Of a stretch of DNA of 64,000 nucleotides, positions 42,607 through 52,238 are shown one piece after another. Origin of the DNA: Sellimonas caecigallum. GTDB taxonomy: Bacteria; Bacillota; Clostridia; Lachnospirales; Lachnospiraceae. The notes below the pieces were generated by a model. The model had not been told where the DNA came from. It was given only the letters and a program-made list of their open reading frames with translations, and searched no databases. The stretch's first letter is position 1. Every line of letters starts with the position of its first letter. The stretch spans positions 372,001 to 436,000 of the forward strand of contig NZ_VIRV01000001.1 of the NCBI RefSeq assembly GCF_019754295.1, written 5' to 3'. A program made the translations under genes and the position numbers.

Positions 42607-45234
42607 TTATTTATTGTTGATAGCTGCCTGTGCTGCTGCAAGTCTTGCGATCGGCACACGGAACGGTGAGCAGGATACGTAGTCTAAGCCAATCTTGTGG
42701 CAGAATTCTACGGAGCTTGGATCTCCACCATGCTCTCCACAGATACCTACATGTAAGTCTGGACGTGTGGATTTTCCTAATTTGATTGCTGTTTCCATAA
42801 GCTTACCAACGCCTGTCTGATCCAGTTTTGCGAACGGATCGTTTTCGAAGATCTTAGCGTCATAGTATGCGTCAAGGAATTTACCAGAATCGTCACGGGA
42901 GAATCCGAATGTCATCTGTGTAAGGTCGTTTGTACCAAAGCAGAAGAATTCAGCATCTTTTGCGATGTCATCTGCTGTAAGAGCTGCTCTCGGGATTTCG
43001 ATCATTGTACCAACTTCGTACTTCAGTTCTACACCTGCTGCAGCGATTTCAGCATCTGCTGTTTCAGTAACAAATTTCTTTACATATTTTAATTCTTTTT
43101 CTTCTCCAACGAGCGGAATCATGATTTCCGGGCATACGTTCCAATCCGGATGATTCTTCTTCACGTTGATTGCAGCGCGGATAACCGCTCTTGTCTGCAT
43201 TTTTGCGATTTCCGGATATGTGACAGCCAGACGGCATCCACGATGTCCCATCATCGGGTTGAATTCGTGTAAGGATGCGATGATTGTCTTGATCTGTTCT
43301 ACAGTCTTGCCCTGAGCATCAGCAAGTTTCTTGATGTCTTCTTCGTCTGTCGGAACGAATTCATGAAGCGGCGGATCCAGGAAACGGATTGTAACCGGGC
43401 ATCCTTCAAGAGCTTCGTAAAGTTTTTCGAAGTCTCCCTGCTGTTCCGGAAGGATTTTTTCCAGAGCTGCTTCTCTTTCTTCTACTGTTTCGGAGCAGAT
43501 CATTTCACGGAATGCATCGATTCTGTTGCCTTCGAAGAACATATGCTCTGTACGGCAAAGTCCGATACCTTCAGCGCCGAGTTCACGTGCTTTCTTAGCG
43601 TCAGCCGGTGTATCAGCGTTTGTTCTTACTCCTAATTTACGATATTTATCTGCCCATTCCATGATTCTTCCGAATTCTCCAGCGATCTGAGCATCTACTG
43701 TCGGGATTGCTCCGTCATAGATGTTACCTGTAGAACCGTCGATGGAGATGATATCTCCTTCATGGTATTCTTTTCCGGCAAGTGTGAATTTCTTGTTTTC
43801 TTCGTCCATAGCGATATCGCCGCATCCGGATACACAGCATGTACCCATACCACGTGCAACAACGGCAGCGTGAGATGTCATACCACCACGAACTGTCAGG
43901 ATACCCTGAGAAGCTTTCATACCTTCGATGTCTTCCGGAGATGTTTCAAGACGTACAAGAACGACTTTTTCTCCTCTTGCAGCCCATTCTTTTGCATCTT
44001 CTGCTGTGAAGACGATCTTACCGCAAGCAGCTCCCGGAGATGCTCCAAGTGCTTTTGCCGCCGGTGTAGCAGCTTTTAATGCAGCTGCGTCAAACTGCGG
44101 ATGAAGCAGTGTGTCAAGGTTACGAGGATCGATCATAGCCACAGCTTCTTCTTCTGTTCTCATTCCTTCATCAACCAGGTCACATGCGATCTTAAGAGCA
44201 GCCTGAGCTGTTCTCTTACCGTTACGTGTCTGAAGCATGTAGAGTTTACCGTTTTCTACAGTAAATTCCATATCCTGCATATCTCTGTAGTGTGTTTCCA
44301 GAGTCTTGCACACTTCTTTGAACTGTGCGAATGCTTCCGGGAACTTCTGTTCCATTTCGGAAATGTGCATCGGAGTACGAACACCAGCAACAACGTCTTC
44401 GCCCTGTGCATTTGTAAGGAATTCTCCGAAGAGTCCGTTTTCTCCTGTAGCTGGGTCACGTGTGAATGCAACACCTGTACCACAGTCATCTCCCATGTTA
44501 CCAAATGCCATCATCTGTACGTTGACAGCTGTTCCCCATGAATACGGGATATCGTTGTCACGGCGATATACGTTCGCACGCGGGTTGTCCCAAGAACGGA
44601 ATACGGCTTTTACAGCTCCCATTAACTGTTCCTTCGGATCTGTCGGGAAATCTGCGCCGATTTTTTCTTTATATTCAGCTTTGAACTGTTCAGCAAGTTC
44701 GTGTAAATCTTCTGCTGTAAGTTCTACGTCCTGTGTAACTCCTCTGTCTGCTTTCATCTTGTCGATGAGTTCTTCGAAGTATTTCTTACCTACTTCCATT
44801 ACTACGTCAGAGTACATCTGGATAAATCTTCTGTAGCAATCCCATGCCCATCTCGGGTTTCCGGATTTTTCTGCCAGAACGTTAACTACGTCTTCATTTA
44901 AACCAAGGTTCAGGATTGTGTCCATCATACCCGGCATGGAAGCTCTTGCTCCGGAACGAACAGATACAAGAAGCGGATTTTCTTTATCTCCGAATTTCTT
45001 TCCTGTGATGCCTTCCAGTTTTTCGATTGCTTCCATGATCTGGCTCATGATTTCTTCATTGATCTGTCTGCCATCTTCATAGTACTGTGTACAAGCTTCT
45101 GTTGTCACTGTGAAGCCCTGCGGTACCGGAAGTCCAAGACTTGTCATTTCTGCAAGGTTGGCACCTTTACCACCAAGAAGGTTTCTCATTGTAGCGTTAC
45201 CTTCTGTAAACATATACACCCATTTTGTAGCCAT
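42607..45234 (-). CDS. ppdK: Pyruvate, phosphate dikinase
   Basis: 875 residues from ATG 45234 (AGGAGGA 9 bases upstream), the usual length. It interconverts PEP, AMP and PPi with pyruvate, ATP and Pi; in Clostridia it often replaces pyruvate kinase or serves gluconeogenesis. The N-terminal ATP-grasp domain starts with MFTEGN and GGKGANLAEM, the swivelling phosphohistidine domain has GGMTSHAAVVARG (catalytic His near residue 455), and the C-terminal PEP/pyruvate barrel has GICGEHGGDP with the catalytic Cys near 830. The gene is monocistronic between a strong promoter and a terminator. The leader is about 120 bases long. A longer in-frame extension to 45285 lies within the leader and is unlikely to be translated. 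Confidence 0.97.
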   Translation of the reverse strand: MATKWVYMFTEGNATMRNLLGGKGANLAEMTSLGLPVPQGFTVTTEACTQYYEDGRQINEEIMSQIMEAIEKLEGITGKKFGDKENPLLVSVRSGARASMPGMMDTILNLGLNEDVVNVLAEKSGNPRWAWDCYRRFIQMYSDVVMEVGKKYFEELIDKMKADRGVTQDVELTAEDLHELAEQFKAEYKEKIGADFPTDPKEQLMGAVKAVFRSWDNPRANVYRRDNDIPYSWGTAVNVQMMAFGNMGDDCGTGVAFTRDPATGENGLFGEFLTNAQGEDVVAGVRTPMHISEMEQKFPEAFAQFKEVCKTLETHYRDMQDMEFTVENGKLYMLQTRNGKRTAQAALKIACDLVDEGMRTEEEAVAMIDPRNLDTLLHPQFDAAALKAATPAAKALGASPGAACGKIVFTAEDAKEWAARGEKVVLVRLETSPEDIEGMKASQGILTVRGGMTSHAAVVARGMGTCCVSGCGDIAMDEENKKFTLAGKEYHEGDIISIDGSTGNIYDGAIPTVDAQIAGEFGRIMEWADKYRKLGVRTNADTPADAKKARELGAEGIGLCRTEHMFFEGNRIDAFREMICSETVEEREAALEKILPEQQGDFEKLYEALEGCPVTIRFLDPPLHEFVPTDEEDIKKLADAQGKTVEQIKTIIASLHEFNPMMGHRGCRLAVTYPEIAKMQTRAVIRAAINVKKNHPDWNVCPEIMIPLVGEEKELKYVKKFVTETADAEIAAAGVELKYEVGTMIEIPRAALTADDIAKDAEFFCFGTNDLTQMTFGFSRDDSGKFLDAYYDAKIFENDPFAKLDQTGVGKLMETAIKLGKSTRPDLHVGICGEHGGDPSSVEFCHKIGLDYVSCSPFRVPIARLAAAQAAINNK

Positions 45235-45355
45235 GTTTATATGTCCTCCTAATATTATTTTGTAATATACGACGCGAAAAAGCACGACTTTCGTTCTTAT
45301 CTGAAATCAAGCCGTATCATCCTGCGCCACTATTACTGTTTTGCGGTTTCCCACT
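45235..45355 (-). promoter_or_regulatory. Long 5' leader of ppdK
   Basis: From the predicted transcript start near 45355 to the ATG there are about 120 bases. Near its 5' end GUGG-GAAA-CCGC can form a small hairpin with a GNRA-type tetraloop, and a second imperfect hairpin (CGAAAG with CTTTTTCG) lies further on. No known riboswitch is recognised. Confidence 0.4.
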
Positions 45356-45361
45356 GCTAAT

Positions 45362-45390
45362 ATTGTAAATGGTTTAACATAGTTCGTCAA
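45362..45390 (-). promoter_or_regulatory. Sigma-A promoter of ppdK
   Basis: On the minus strand -35 TTGACG (45385-45390), 17-base spacer, -10 TACAAT (45362-45367): one of the best promoter matches in the window, consistent with high expression. Confidence 0.75.
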
Positions 45391-45407
45391 GAAATTTATC
45401 GGATTTT

Positions 45408-46808
45408 CTACCCGATGTGCTCGATAAATGCCTTATATCCTTTTACAGCCTCGTAGATATCGGCTTTGCTTGCGATTTCGTACTGTGCGTGCATGCAAAG
45501 TACGGCCACACCGCTGTCGATGACTTCCATTCCATACTGTGCCATGATGTAAGCGATCGTTCCGCCTCCGCCTACGTCTACTTTACCCAGTTCTGCGTAC
45601 TGATATCCGACTTCCGCTTCGTCCATGACTTTGCGGATCTGTGCGATATATTCTGCGTTGGCATCGTTAGATCCATTCTTTCCGCGGCTTCCTGTGAATT
45701 TGTTGAACACAAGTCCTCTTCCGAAGAATGCAGAACTGCGTTTTTCAAATGCAGATGCGAACATCGGATCGTAAGCAGCACTTACATCTGAAGAGAGCAT
45801 TTTGGAATTCTGGAGAGCTCTTCTTACTTTCAGCTCAGATTCCCCTGATGTCATTGCCACAAGCTCTGCCACTGTGTTTTCAAAGAATCTGGAATGCATA
45901 CCGGTAGCCCCCACACTTCCGATCTCTTCTTTGTCAACGAGGATGCAGCAGGCTGTCCGGCTGATCTGCGGATTGTCAAGCATCGCAAAAAGGGATGTAA
46001 ATGCGCAGATTCTGTCATCCTGTCCGTAAGCCAGAACCATACTCCTGTCGATACCACAGTCTCTTGCTTTTCCTGCCGGCACGATTTCAAGCTCTGCGGA
46101 TGTAAAATCTTCTTCCGTGATATCGTATGTCTCTTTGAGGATTTTGAGTACGTTTGCTTTTACAGCCTCTTTGTCTTCTTTTTCAAGACCTTCTGCCTCA
46201 GTGAGCGGATGGGATCCGATCAAAAGATCCAGGTTTTCCCCTTCCACAACAGCGCTTGCCTTCTGTTCCATCTGCTGTGCTGACAGATGTACGAGCAGGT
46301 CTGTGATGACAAATACCGGATCATTTTCATTTTCTCCGATATTCACGCAGACTTTTGTGCCATCCTTTTTGACGATGACTCCATGAAGGGCAAGTGGGGA
46401 TGCAAGCCACTGATACTTCTTGATTCCTCCATAATAATGTGTATCAAGATATGCCATATCGTCCGATTCATAAACTGGATTTTGCTTTACATCGATACGT
46501 GGGGAATCAATGTGAGCGCCCAGGATGTTCATTCCGTTTTCCAGCGGTTCGCTTCCGATCTGGAAGAGAAGGATCATCTTACCCATGAAAGAGGTATAAA
46601 CCTTGTCGCCGGCCTTTAAAGCCTGTCCTTCTTTTTTATATGTTTCAAGCGGGCGGTATCCTGCTTCCTCCGCCATGCGGGTTGCAATCTCTACACACTC
46701 CCGTTCCGTCTTACCTCCGTCCAGGCATTTTTTGTATCTTGCACTGATTTCTTCTGCTTTTTTCAAGTCTGCCTGGGTGTATGTTTTCCATACATTTCTT
46801 CTGTCCAT
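45408..46808 (-). CDS. M18 family aspartyl-type aminopeptidase
   Basis: 466 residues. Dinuclear zinc exopeptidase of the M18 family, which removes N-terminal residues (often acidic) in the cytoplasm. Metal ligands are visible in LGAHIDSPRIDV (His/Asp), ILVDKEEIGSVGATG (Glu pair), and near the end VLCMHAQYEIAS (His). The dodecamer-forming length fits. The ATG follows AAGGAGG. A weak promoter is seen in the 70-base gap after the MoxR gene, and no terminator is visible before the ppdK promoter. Confidence 0.93.
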   Translation of the reverse strand: MDRRNVWKTYTQADLKKAEEISARYKKCLDGGKTERECVEIATRMAEEAGYRPLETYKKEGQALKAGDKVYTSFMGKMILLFQIGSEPLENGMNILGAHIDSPRIDVKQNPVYESDDMAYLDTHYYGGIKKYQWLASPLALHGVIVKKDGTKVCVNIGENENDPVFVITDLLVHLSAQQMEQKASAVVEGENLDLLIGSHPLTEAEGLEKEDKEAVKANVLKILKETYDITEEDFTSAELEIVPAGKARDCGIDRSMVLAYGQDDRICAFTSLFAMLDNPQISRTACCILVDKEEIGSVGATGMHSRFFENTVAELVAMTSGESELKVRRALQNSKMLSSDVSAAYDPMFASAFEKRSSAFFGRGLVFNKFTGSRGKNGSNDANAEYIAQIRKVMDEAEVGYQYAELGKVDVGGGGTIAYIMAQYGMEVIDSGVAVLCMHAQYEIASKADIYEAVKGYKAFIEHIG

Positions 46809-46845
46809 TTTTATCTCCTCCTTTTCAATGACAGTATTCCCTCTA

Positions 46846-46851
46846 AGTATA
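46846..46851 (-). promoter_or_regulatory. Possible -10 element of M18 aminopeptidase gene
   Basis: TATACT on the minus strand 38 bases before the ATG; the -35 candidate at 17 bases (TGTAAA) is weak. Confidence 0.4.
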
Positions 46852-46879
46852 CTCTATTTTTCATTTTTTTTACAGCAGT

Positions 46880-48379
46880 TTAGCATGTTTTTTCTATCTT
46901 TTCCATCTTACTTAAAATTTCTTTCCGCCGCTCGTCAAACAGCAGTCCCTTATTGTATTTATAATAATACGGGCAGTCATTCTCTCTTAAGTAGCGAATA
47001 CTGTCCCCGTTTGTGTTCAGCTCCGTCACAAAAGCGGCCATTTCCTGGCTTTCTCCAAATACCTGTTCCAAAAAGCAGAAAACATTTTCCAATGCCTCCT
47101 CTGTCTGATGTGCAGTCTCTTCTCTCTTTTCGACCTGCTCTTCGAACCGTTCTTTTATAAAGGCAAATTCCTCTTCAAAACAGCGGTCATCGGCCACATT
47201 CTGAAGTTTCCATTTCTGTCGGTATGTCTCCAGGATTTCCAGCGCACTCTCTTCCAGATATTCCTGGTTCCTTGTCAGATGCTGCGCCCGTTTCTTTTCC
47301 CTGATCTGGCGTCCAAAAGTCTCAATAGTCTCATCCAGATTCCGGTTTTCCTTGTATACTTTCAGCTTTTCGAAAATCAGTTCAGTTAACCGATCTTGTG
47401 TCGTGTAGTTCCGAAAATATTCTGAAAGCTTCCCGTTCAACATCCCAACGATGCTGAATCTCTCATCAAAGGCAGCATACTGAAGCTTTTCAAAGACATC
47501 CTCGCTGTAAACTCCCGCCACAATTTTCTCAAGTCCATAGTCTTTTTTGTATTTCTCATAAAGTTCCAGGTAATTGGCAAATTCTTTTGCCACCTCCCAG
47601 TTCTGCAGATATTGATGAACGACGTCCCGATCTGCCCTCTTCCCGAGACGCTCATATGCTTTCAAAAGTTCAGACAGGTCTTCCCAGCCTCGGGCGGTCA
47701 CAAACTGCATCCCGTCCACCGTATTTTCAATGCGGTAAAAGTGGCCTTTTCGTATCTCCAGATACGCCAGGATGACAGGCGCGATCTGAGCCTGGTAAGC
47801 ATACTCTCTCCACACGTCATAATTTTCCTCGATATCCATACGTTTCAGACGGTCCAGCGTCACAATGTCGAACTCCCGGACCGACTTGTTATATTCCGGA
47901 GGGTTACCGGCGGCAACAATGATCCACCCATCTGGTATCTTGTGATTTCCGAACATCTTACACTGGAGGAACTGAAGCATCGTAGGTGCCAATGTCTCCG
48001 ACACGCAGTTGATCTCATCGAGGAACAAGATTCCTTCTTCTAGTCCGGTCTCTTCCATTTTTTCGTACACCGACGCGATTATTTCGCTCATCGTATATTC
48101 TGTCACAGAATACATCCTGCCTCCGTACTCCTTTTCCCGAATAAAGGGAAGCCCTACTGCACTCTGTCTTGTGTGGTGGGTAATGGTGTAGGAGACGAGT
48201 CCAATCCCACATTCTCTGGCAATCTGCTCCATGATCTGTGTCTTTCCGATACCTGGAGGCCCCATCAGAAGAATCGGTCTCTGTCTTACTGAAGGGATGA
48301 GATAGTGCCCTGTCTCATCCTTTTGCAGATAAGCTTCGATAGAGTCTTTGATTTCCTGTTTCGCTCTTTTAATATTCAT
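46880..48379 (-). CDS. MoxR-type AAA+ ATPase
   Basis: 499 residues from ATG 48379. The AAA+ core fills about 1-260: Walker A MGPPGIGKTQI near residue 40, Walker B ILFLDEINC, sensor 1 IIVAAGNPPEYN, and an Arg-rich LDRLKRMDI segment. A long helical C-terminal region (about 260-499) is rich in Glu/Lys and likely forms coiled coils. MoxR ATPases act as chaperones that load metals or remodel proteins together with a VWA-domain partner, which is encoded immediately upstream with an 11-base overlap. The longer frame to 48427 lacks a site. Client protein is unknown. Confidence 0.88.
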   Translation of the reverse strand: MNIKRAKQEIKDSIEAYLQKDETGHYLIPSVRQRPILLMGPPGIGKTQIMEQIARECGIGLVSYTITHHTRQSAVGLPFIREKEYGGRMYSVTEYTMSEIIASVYEKMEETGLEEGILFLDEINCVSETLAPTMLQFLQCKMFGNHKIPDGWIIVAAGNPPEYNKSVREFDIVTLDRLKRMDIEENYDVWREYAYQAQIAPVILAYLEIRKGHFYRIENTVDGMQFVTARGWEDLSELLKAYERLGKRADRDVVHQYLQNWEVAKEFANYLELYEKYKKDYGLEKIVAGVYSEDVFEKLQYAAFDERFSIVGMLNGKLSEYFRNYTTQDRLTELIFEKLKVYKENRNLDETIETFGRQIREKKRAQHLTRNQEYLEESALEILETYRQKWKLQNVADDRCFEEEFAFIKERFEEQVEKREETAHQTEEALENVFCFLEQVFGESQEMAAFVTELNTNGDSIRYLRENDCPYYYKYNKGLLFDERRKEILSKMEKIEKTC

Positions 48380-49715
48380 CCTGTTCGTTCCTTTCCTCGT
48401 CCATAAATATGCTTTCCTCCAACACAAGCTTTACCGCCCATGCAGGCACGTGAATATCTTTTCCCTCTTCCTCCAAAAACACAAAAGCGGTATCAAAAGA
48501 CGGCCTCCTGGAAGGATAAATCCCCTGTCCGTCCGTAAAATAGATGACACCCCTGAGATTTCGGAAAATATGCTGTTCTTCCATCTCTTCAATATGAGCA
48601 AACGCCGGTCGGAAATCCGTCCCACCGCCTCCCCGAAGTTCCAGATTGTCCATATAGTTTTTTAAGTCTTCTTCTTTTTCAATCTTCACATCCTCCTGTA
48701 CTCTCTCGTCACACTGCAGGATATGGATATGGACTTTCCGAAAGAAACTGTTGTTCTGGCTTAGCACATCGTACGTCTCTTCCAGAAATTTCTTTACAAG
48801 TTCTCCGGAACACGACATCGATGTATCAATGACAATGACAAACTCTTCGATCTTTTTGACTTCCTTTGTCTCCTGAGGTTCAATCAGCGGCATATTGCCG
48901 TAAAGTGAAAGTCCGTAGCTGTAAAATCCATAGTCAAACGCATCCTGGTCGATTCCGATCTCTTCTTTCCACACCGAAAATTTGCGGAGGAAGTCCCGAT
49001 AATCGTATCGTTTTCTGTTTTCGATGCGGAGCTGTTCAAGAAGGCTTCCCGCTCCTTTTGCCTGATCGTTGGCAAAGGTATCCAGGTTCAGTTCCATCTG
49101 CTGGCTTTTTTCTTTCCAGCTGTTCTCCGTCTCATTCGGCGTCTTTTTCTGCTTATCCGGGGAGGGCCAAAACAGATGCGAATCTGCCGCAAATTCTTCA
49201 AACATCTGCACTCGCTCCGTCTCCGTCATTCCCCATGCCGTGATAACAGCATAGATCTTCTGGGCCGTCATGACTTTTGTCTCCTGTCTGATCCTTCGGT
49301 AAATTTCCTTTCTAAGATAAGACATAGGCATCCTCACGCACGGATAAGAAAGACTGTCAATGATGGACTCCACCGCAATATTGCAGGATAGATCCCAAAA
49401 TTCCCGTTCCCGTCTTCCTCTCACAAACAGGTGGCCGAAGAGACAGTGAAGTACCATGTGGAGATATGCCCTGCATACGATCCGCCGATCTTCCCGGTAT
49501 GCACCTCCAAGCCAAGCCGGATGAAACCAGATCATCTCCCCGTCTGTCCCGATATTTTGGATCTCCGGATCCATACTGAAACGAAGGCTGCTGAACGCCA
49601 CATCCATGAACCGCATCTTGAGATACAGCTCATTTCTAGCAACATACAGGATCTCTTTTCCGATCGCCTCGACCTGAACCGAAAATTCTCCCTGCTGTGT
49701 TTCGTTTGTCTCCAT
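48369..49715 (-). CDS. VWA-domain metallopeptidase-like protein (DUF2201-like)
   Basis: 448 residues. The N-terminal half resembles the putative metallopeptidase domain of DUF2201-like proteins, but the expected HExxH appears as HMVLHCLFGH (about residues 87-96), where Glu is Met, so activity is doubtful. The C-terminal half is a VWA domain: MIDAS motif DTSMSCSGE (about 295-303), Thr in GGGGTDFRPA and Asp in YFTDGQG. VWA proteins of this type partner MoxR ATPases in substrate recognition. Cytoplasmic, no signal peptide. The ATG has GAGGAGG and is 12 bases after the LRR gene stop. Confidence 0.85.
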   Translation of the reverse strand: METNETQQGEFSVQVEAIGKEILYVARNELYLKMRFMDVAFSSLRFSMDPEIQNIGTDGEMIWFHPAWLGGAYREDRRIVCRAYLHMVLHCLFGHLFVRGRREREFWDLSCNIAVESIIDSLSYPCVRMPMSYLRKEIYRRIRQETKVMTAQKIYAVITAWGMTETERVQMFEEFAADSHLFWPSPDKQKKTPNETENSWKEKSQQMELNLDTFANDQAKGAGSLLEQLRIENRKRYDYRDFLRKFSVWKEEIGIDQDAFDYGFYSYGLSLYGNMPLIEPQETKEVKKIEEFVIVIDTSMSCSGELVKKFLEETYDVLSQNNSFFRKVHIHILQCDERVQEDVKIEKEEDLKNYMDNLELRGGGGTDFRPAFAHIEEMEEQHIFRNLRGVIYFTDGQGIYPSRRPSFDTAFVFLEEEGKDIHVPAWAVKLVLEESIFMDEERNEQDEY

Positions 49716-49727
49716 CCTGATCCTCCT

Positions 49728-50693
49728 CTACAAATCAAACGATTTCTTTTTCGTACCGTGAGCAATCTTTCTCTTTGCCTCCATCAAGATCGCCGTGAAT
49801 TCCGTATGTCCTGCCTTTGCCGTCTCATCCAGCATCTCTTTCATCTCCATCTCCTGAAAGACTCTTTCCTGCAAAAGAATGCGGAGAACGTCTTCATCTT
49901 CGTCACTTAAAATGATCTTCATGGCTGTCCTGCATTCTTCTCTGATAAAAGCAGCGTAATCTTCCTTTGCACGTTGGCCAAGCCTGTATGGTTCCGTCAC
50001 TCTTGCAACCGCAATCTTTACAGCCGTCTCCTTTGTCTCCTGGATTTTTGCCTTCTCAAACAGCGCGTCATATTCCTCATAACGGATTTCTCTGTTGTAG
50101 ATACACTGCCGGTAATCTCCTCCGGAACCATGGTACTGCGTAGATACGATCCTTGCAGGTGTATTTTCCACCGCTTCCTCATAGTGTTCCGGAAAGATGA
50201 GATGAGCCGTCTGTGTCTTGCCGTCCGGACTTTCGTACCGGATTCTGACGTCCAGCAAAAAGCGCTGTTCTTCCAGAATTTGTTTCAGACATGTCTTCTG
50301 GGAGTTCCTGCACGAAATCCGTATTCGCTCCAGCTGGCATCCGGTAAACGCACCGCCGCCGATATCCACGAGAGAATCTGTAAACTCCAGTTCTTTCAGC
50401 CGAAAACAGCGGTAGAAAGCATAATTTCCGATCCTTTCAGTCCAATCCGGGAGCGCCACACTTGTGACCCGTCCGCCGCAAAGGCGTTCTTCTTTCTCTG
50501 TCCGGAAACAGGCGTCATCCCGAAAGACCGAAAGTCCCTTCTCTTCTTCCGTCTGTGCAAAAGCGTACGCGGCGATAGCCGTAACCGGGAGACCTTCTAT
50601 CCTATCCGGAAGGCGAACTTCCGGATCCTGTCCGTAACATCCGCACACTGTTATCTGTTGTCCGTCTCTTTTATAATGAATTTCCGGGTACAT
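49728..50693 (-). CDS. Leucine-rich repeat (BspA-like) protein of MoxR/VWA cassette
   Basis: 321 residues. The N-terminal half has BspA-type LRR units (for example LPDRIEGLPVTAIAAYAF and IGNYAFYRCFRLKELEF), with no signal peptide, so it is likely cytoplasmic, unlike most BspA-type proteins. The C-terminal 130 residues are helical and unrecognised, with Lys/Glu-rich segments. It heads a three-gene unit with the VWA and MoxR genes and probably acts as a recognition or scaffold module for them; this is inference from gene order. GGAG precedes ATG 50693. No own promoter is evident between it and the glyS terminator. Confidence 0.75.
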   Translation of the reverse strand: MYPEIHYKRDGQQITVCGCYGQDPEVRLPDRIEGLPVTAIAAYAFAQTEEEKGLSVFRDDACFRTEKEERLCGGRVTSVALPDWTERIGNYAFYRCFRLKELEFTDSLVDIGGGAFTGCQLERIRISCRNSQKTCLKQILEEQRFLLDVRIRYESPDGKTQTAHLIFPEHYEEAVENTPARIVSTQYHGSGGDYRQCIYNREIRYEEYDALFEKAKIQETKETAVKIAVARVTEPYRLGQRAKEDYAAFIREECRTAMKIILSDEDEDVLRILLQERVFQEMEMKEMLDETAKAGHTEFTAILMEAKRKIAHGTKKKSFDL

Positions 50694-50715
50694 TTTTCTC
50701 TCCTAAAACCAAAGG

Positions 50716-50743
50716 AGGCCGAAAGCGTTGTCACTTCCGGCCT
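50716..50743 (-). terminator. Intrinsic terminator after glyS
   Basis: AGGCCG/CGGCCT plus GAAG/CTTT around an 8-base loop, followed on the minus strand by CCTTTGGTTTT. The T-run is imperfect, so leakage into the LRR/VWA/MoxR cassette is possible. Confidence 0.6.
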
Positions 50744-50748
50744 GCTTT

Positions 50749-52140
50749 TTAATATTCAAATTTCTTTTCGAAATATGCTTTCAAATCTTCAATCTTGACT
50801 CTTTCTTGTTTCATTGTGTCACGGTCACGCACCGTCACTGCTCCGTCTTCTTCGGATTCAAAATCGTATGTCACACAGTACGGTGTACCGATCTCATCCT
50901 GTCTCCGGTAACGTTTTCCAATATTTCCGCGGTCATCGAATTCGCAGTTATAATATTTGCTGAGTTCTTCACAAATTTTCTCTGCGCCTTCATTGAGCTT
51001 CTTGGACAACGGAAGTACACCGATCTTTACAGGTGCAAGTGCCGGATGGAAATGAAGGACTGTTCTCACATCTCCGCCTTCCAGCTCTTCTTCATCGTAT
51101 GCCGCACATAAAAATGCGAGAACGACACGATCCGCTCCAAGTGACGGCTCGATGACATACGGCAGATATTTTTCCTTCTTTTCATCATCAAAATATGTCA
51201 TATCCTGTTTGGATACATTCTGATGCTGTGTAAGGTCAAAATCTGTACGGTCAGCAATTCCCCAAAGTTCGCCCCATCCGAACGGGAAGAGGAACTCAAG
51301 GTCCGTAGTTGCACGGCTGTAATGGGAAAGTTCTTCTTTCTCATGGTCACGTGCGCGAAGCTCGTCGTCTTTCATTCCAAGCCCTTTGAGCCATCCGATA
51401 CAATAATCTTTCCAGTACTGGAACCACTCAAGGTCTGTTCCCGGTTCACAGAAGAATTCCAGCTCCATCTGCTCAAATTCACGTGTACGGAATGTAAAGT
51501 TTCCCGGAGTGATCTCATTTCGGAAAGATTTTCCGATCTGAGCAATACCAAACGGTATTTTCTTTCTGGATGTCCTCTGTACATTCTTAAAGTTTACAAA
51601 AATCCCCTGTGCTGTTTCCGGGCGAAGATATACCACGTTCTTTGCATCTTCTGTCACACCTTGGAAAGTCTTGAACATCAGGTTAAATTCACGGATTTCT
51701 GTAAAATTGTGCTTGCCGCAGCTTGGACACGGGATTTCATGCTCATTGATAAAATCCATCATCTTCTGATGGGACCATGCATCCACACTCTCCGTAAGTT
51801 CAATATTGTGTTCTTTTGCGAAATCCTCGATCATCTTATCTGCACGGAACCGTTCTTTACATTCCTTACAGTCCATAAGCGGATCGCTGAAGTTTCCAAG
51901 ATGGCCGGATGCAACCCATGTCTGCGGATTCATCAGGATCGCACAGTCTACACCTACGTTGTACTTGTTTTCCTGGACGAACTTCTTCCACCATGCCTTC
52001 TTTACATTGTTTTTCAGTTCCACTCCAAGATTTCCATAGTCCCATGTATTTGCAAGACCGCCGTAAATTTCAGACCCAGGATATACAAATCCTCTTGACT
52101 TTGCAAGAGCCACGATTTTTTCCATTGTTTTTTCTACCAT
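50749..52140 (-). CDS. glyS: Glycyl-tRNA synthetase (single-chain alpha2 type)
   Basis: 463 residues. It charges tRNA-Gly. It is the single-chain form used by many Firmicutes and eukaryotes, not the alpha/beta heterotetramer. Class II motif 2 and 3 regions are seen in [21 protein letters not shown] and in [12 protein letters not shown], and the [12 protein letters not shown] and [11 protein letters not shown] signatures are typical. A zinc-binding-like CPSCGKH and CKECKER are present in the insertion. The start ATG has GAGG-AGAGGAC. The leader is short (about 30 bases), so no T-box is expected. Promoter and terminator flank the gene. Confidence 0.97.
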   Translation of the reverse strand: MVEKTMEKIVALAKSRGFVYPGSEIYGGLANTWDYGNLGVELKNNVKKAWWKKFVQENKYNVGVDCAILMNPQTWVASGHLGNFSDPLMDCKECKERFRADKMIEDFAKEHNIELTESVDAWSHQKMMDFINEHEIPCPSCGKHNFTEIREFNLMFKTFQGVTEDAKNVVYLRPETAQGIFVNFKNVQRTSRKKIPFGIAQIGKSFRNEITPGNFTFRTREFEQMELEFFCEPGTDLEWFQYWKDYCIGWLKGLGMKDDELRARDHEKEELSHYSRATTDLEFLFPFGWGELWGIADRTDFDLTQHQNVSKQDMTYFDDEKKEKYLPYVIEPSLGADRVVLAFLCAAYDEEELEGGDVRTVLHFHPALAPVKIGVLPLSKKLNEGAEKICEELSKYYNCEFDDRGNIGKRYRRQDEIGTPYCVTYDFESEEDGAVTVRDRDTMKQERVKIEDLKAYFEKKFEY

Positions 52141-52176
52141 CGTCCTCTACCTCACATTCTTTCCTAAATTGTTTTC

Positions 52177-52205
52177 ATTATAAGGGAAAACCTGCTGTTT
52201 TGCAA
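52177..52205 (-). promoter_or_regulatory. Sigma-A promoter of glyS
   Basis: On the minus strand -35 TTGCAA (52200-52205), 17-base spacer, -10 TATAAT (52177-52182), about 37 bases before the ATG. Confidence 0.7.
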
Positions 52206-52238
52206 GCTTTTACACGGTATAAAGGATGCAAAGTCACT

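Noticed and set aside
52141-52238. T-box leader for glyS
   Set aside because: The promoter lies about 37 bases from the ATG, leaving no room for a T-box structure.
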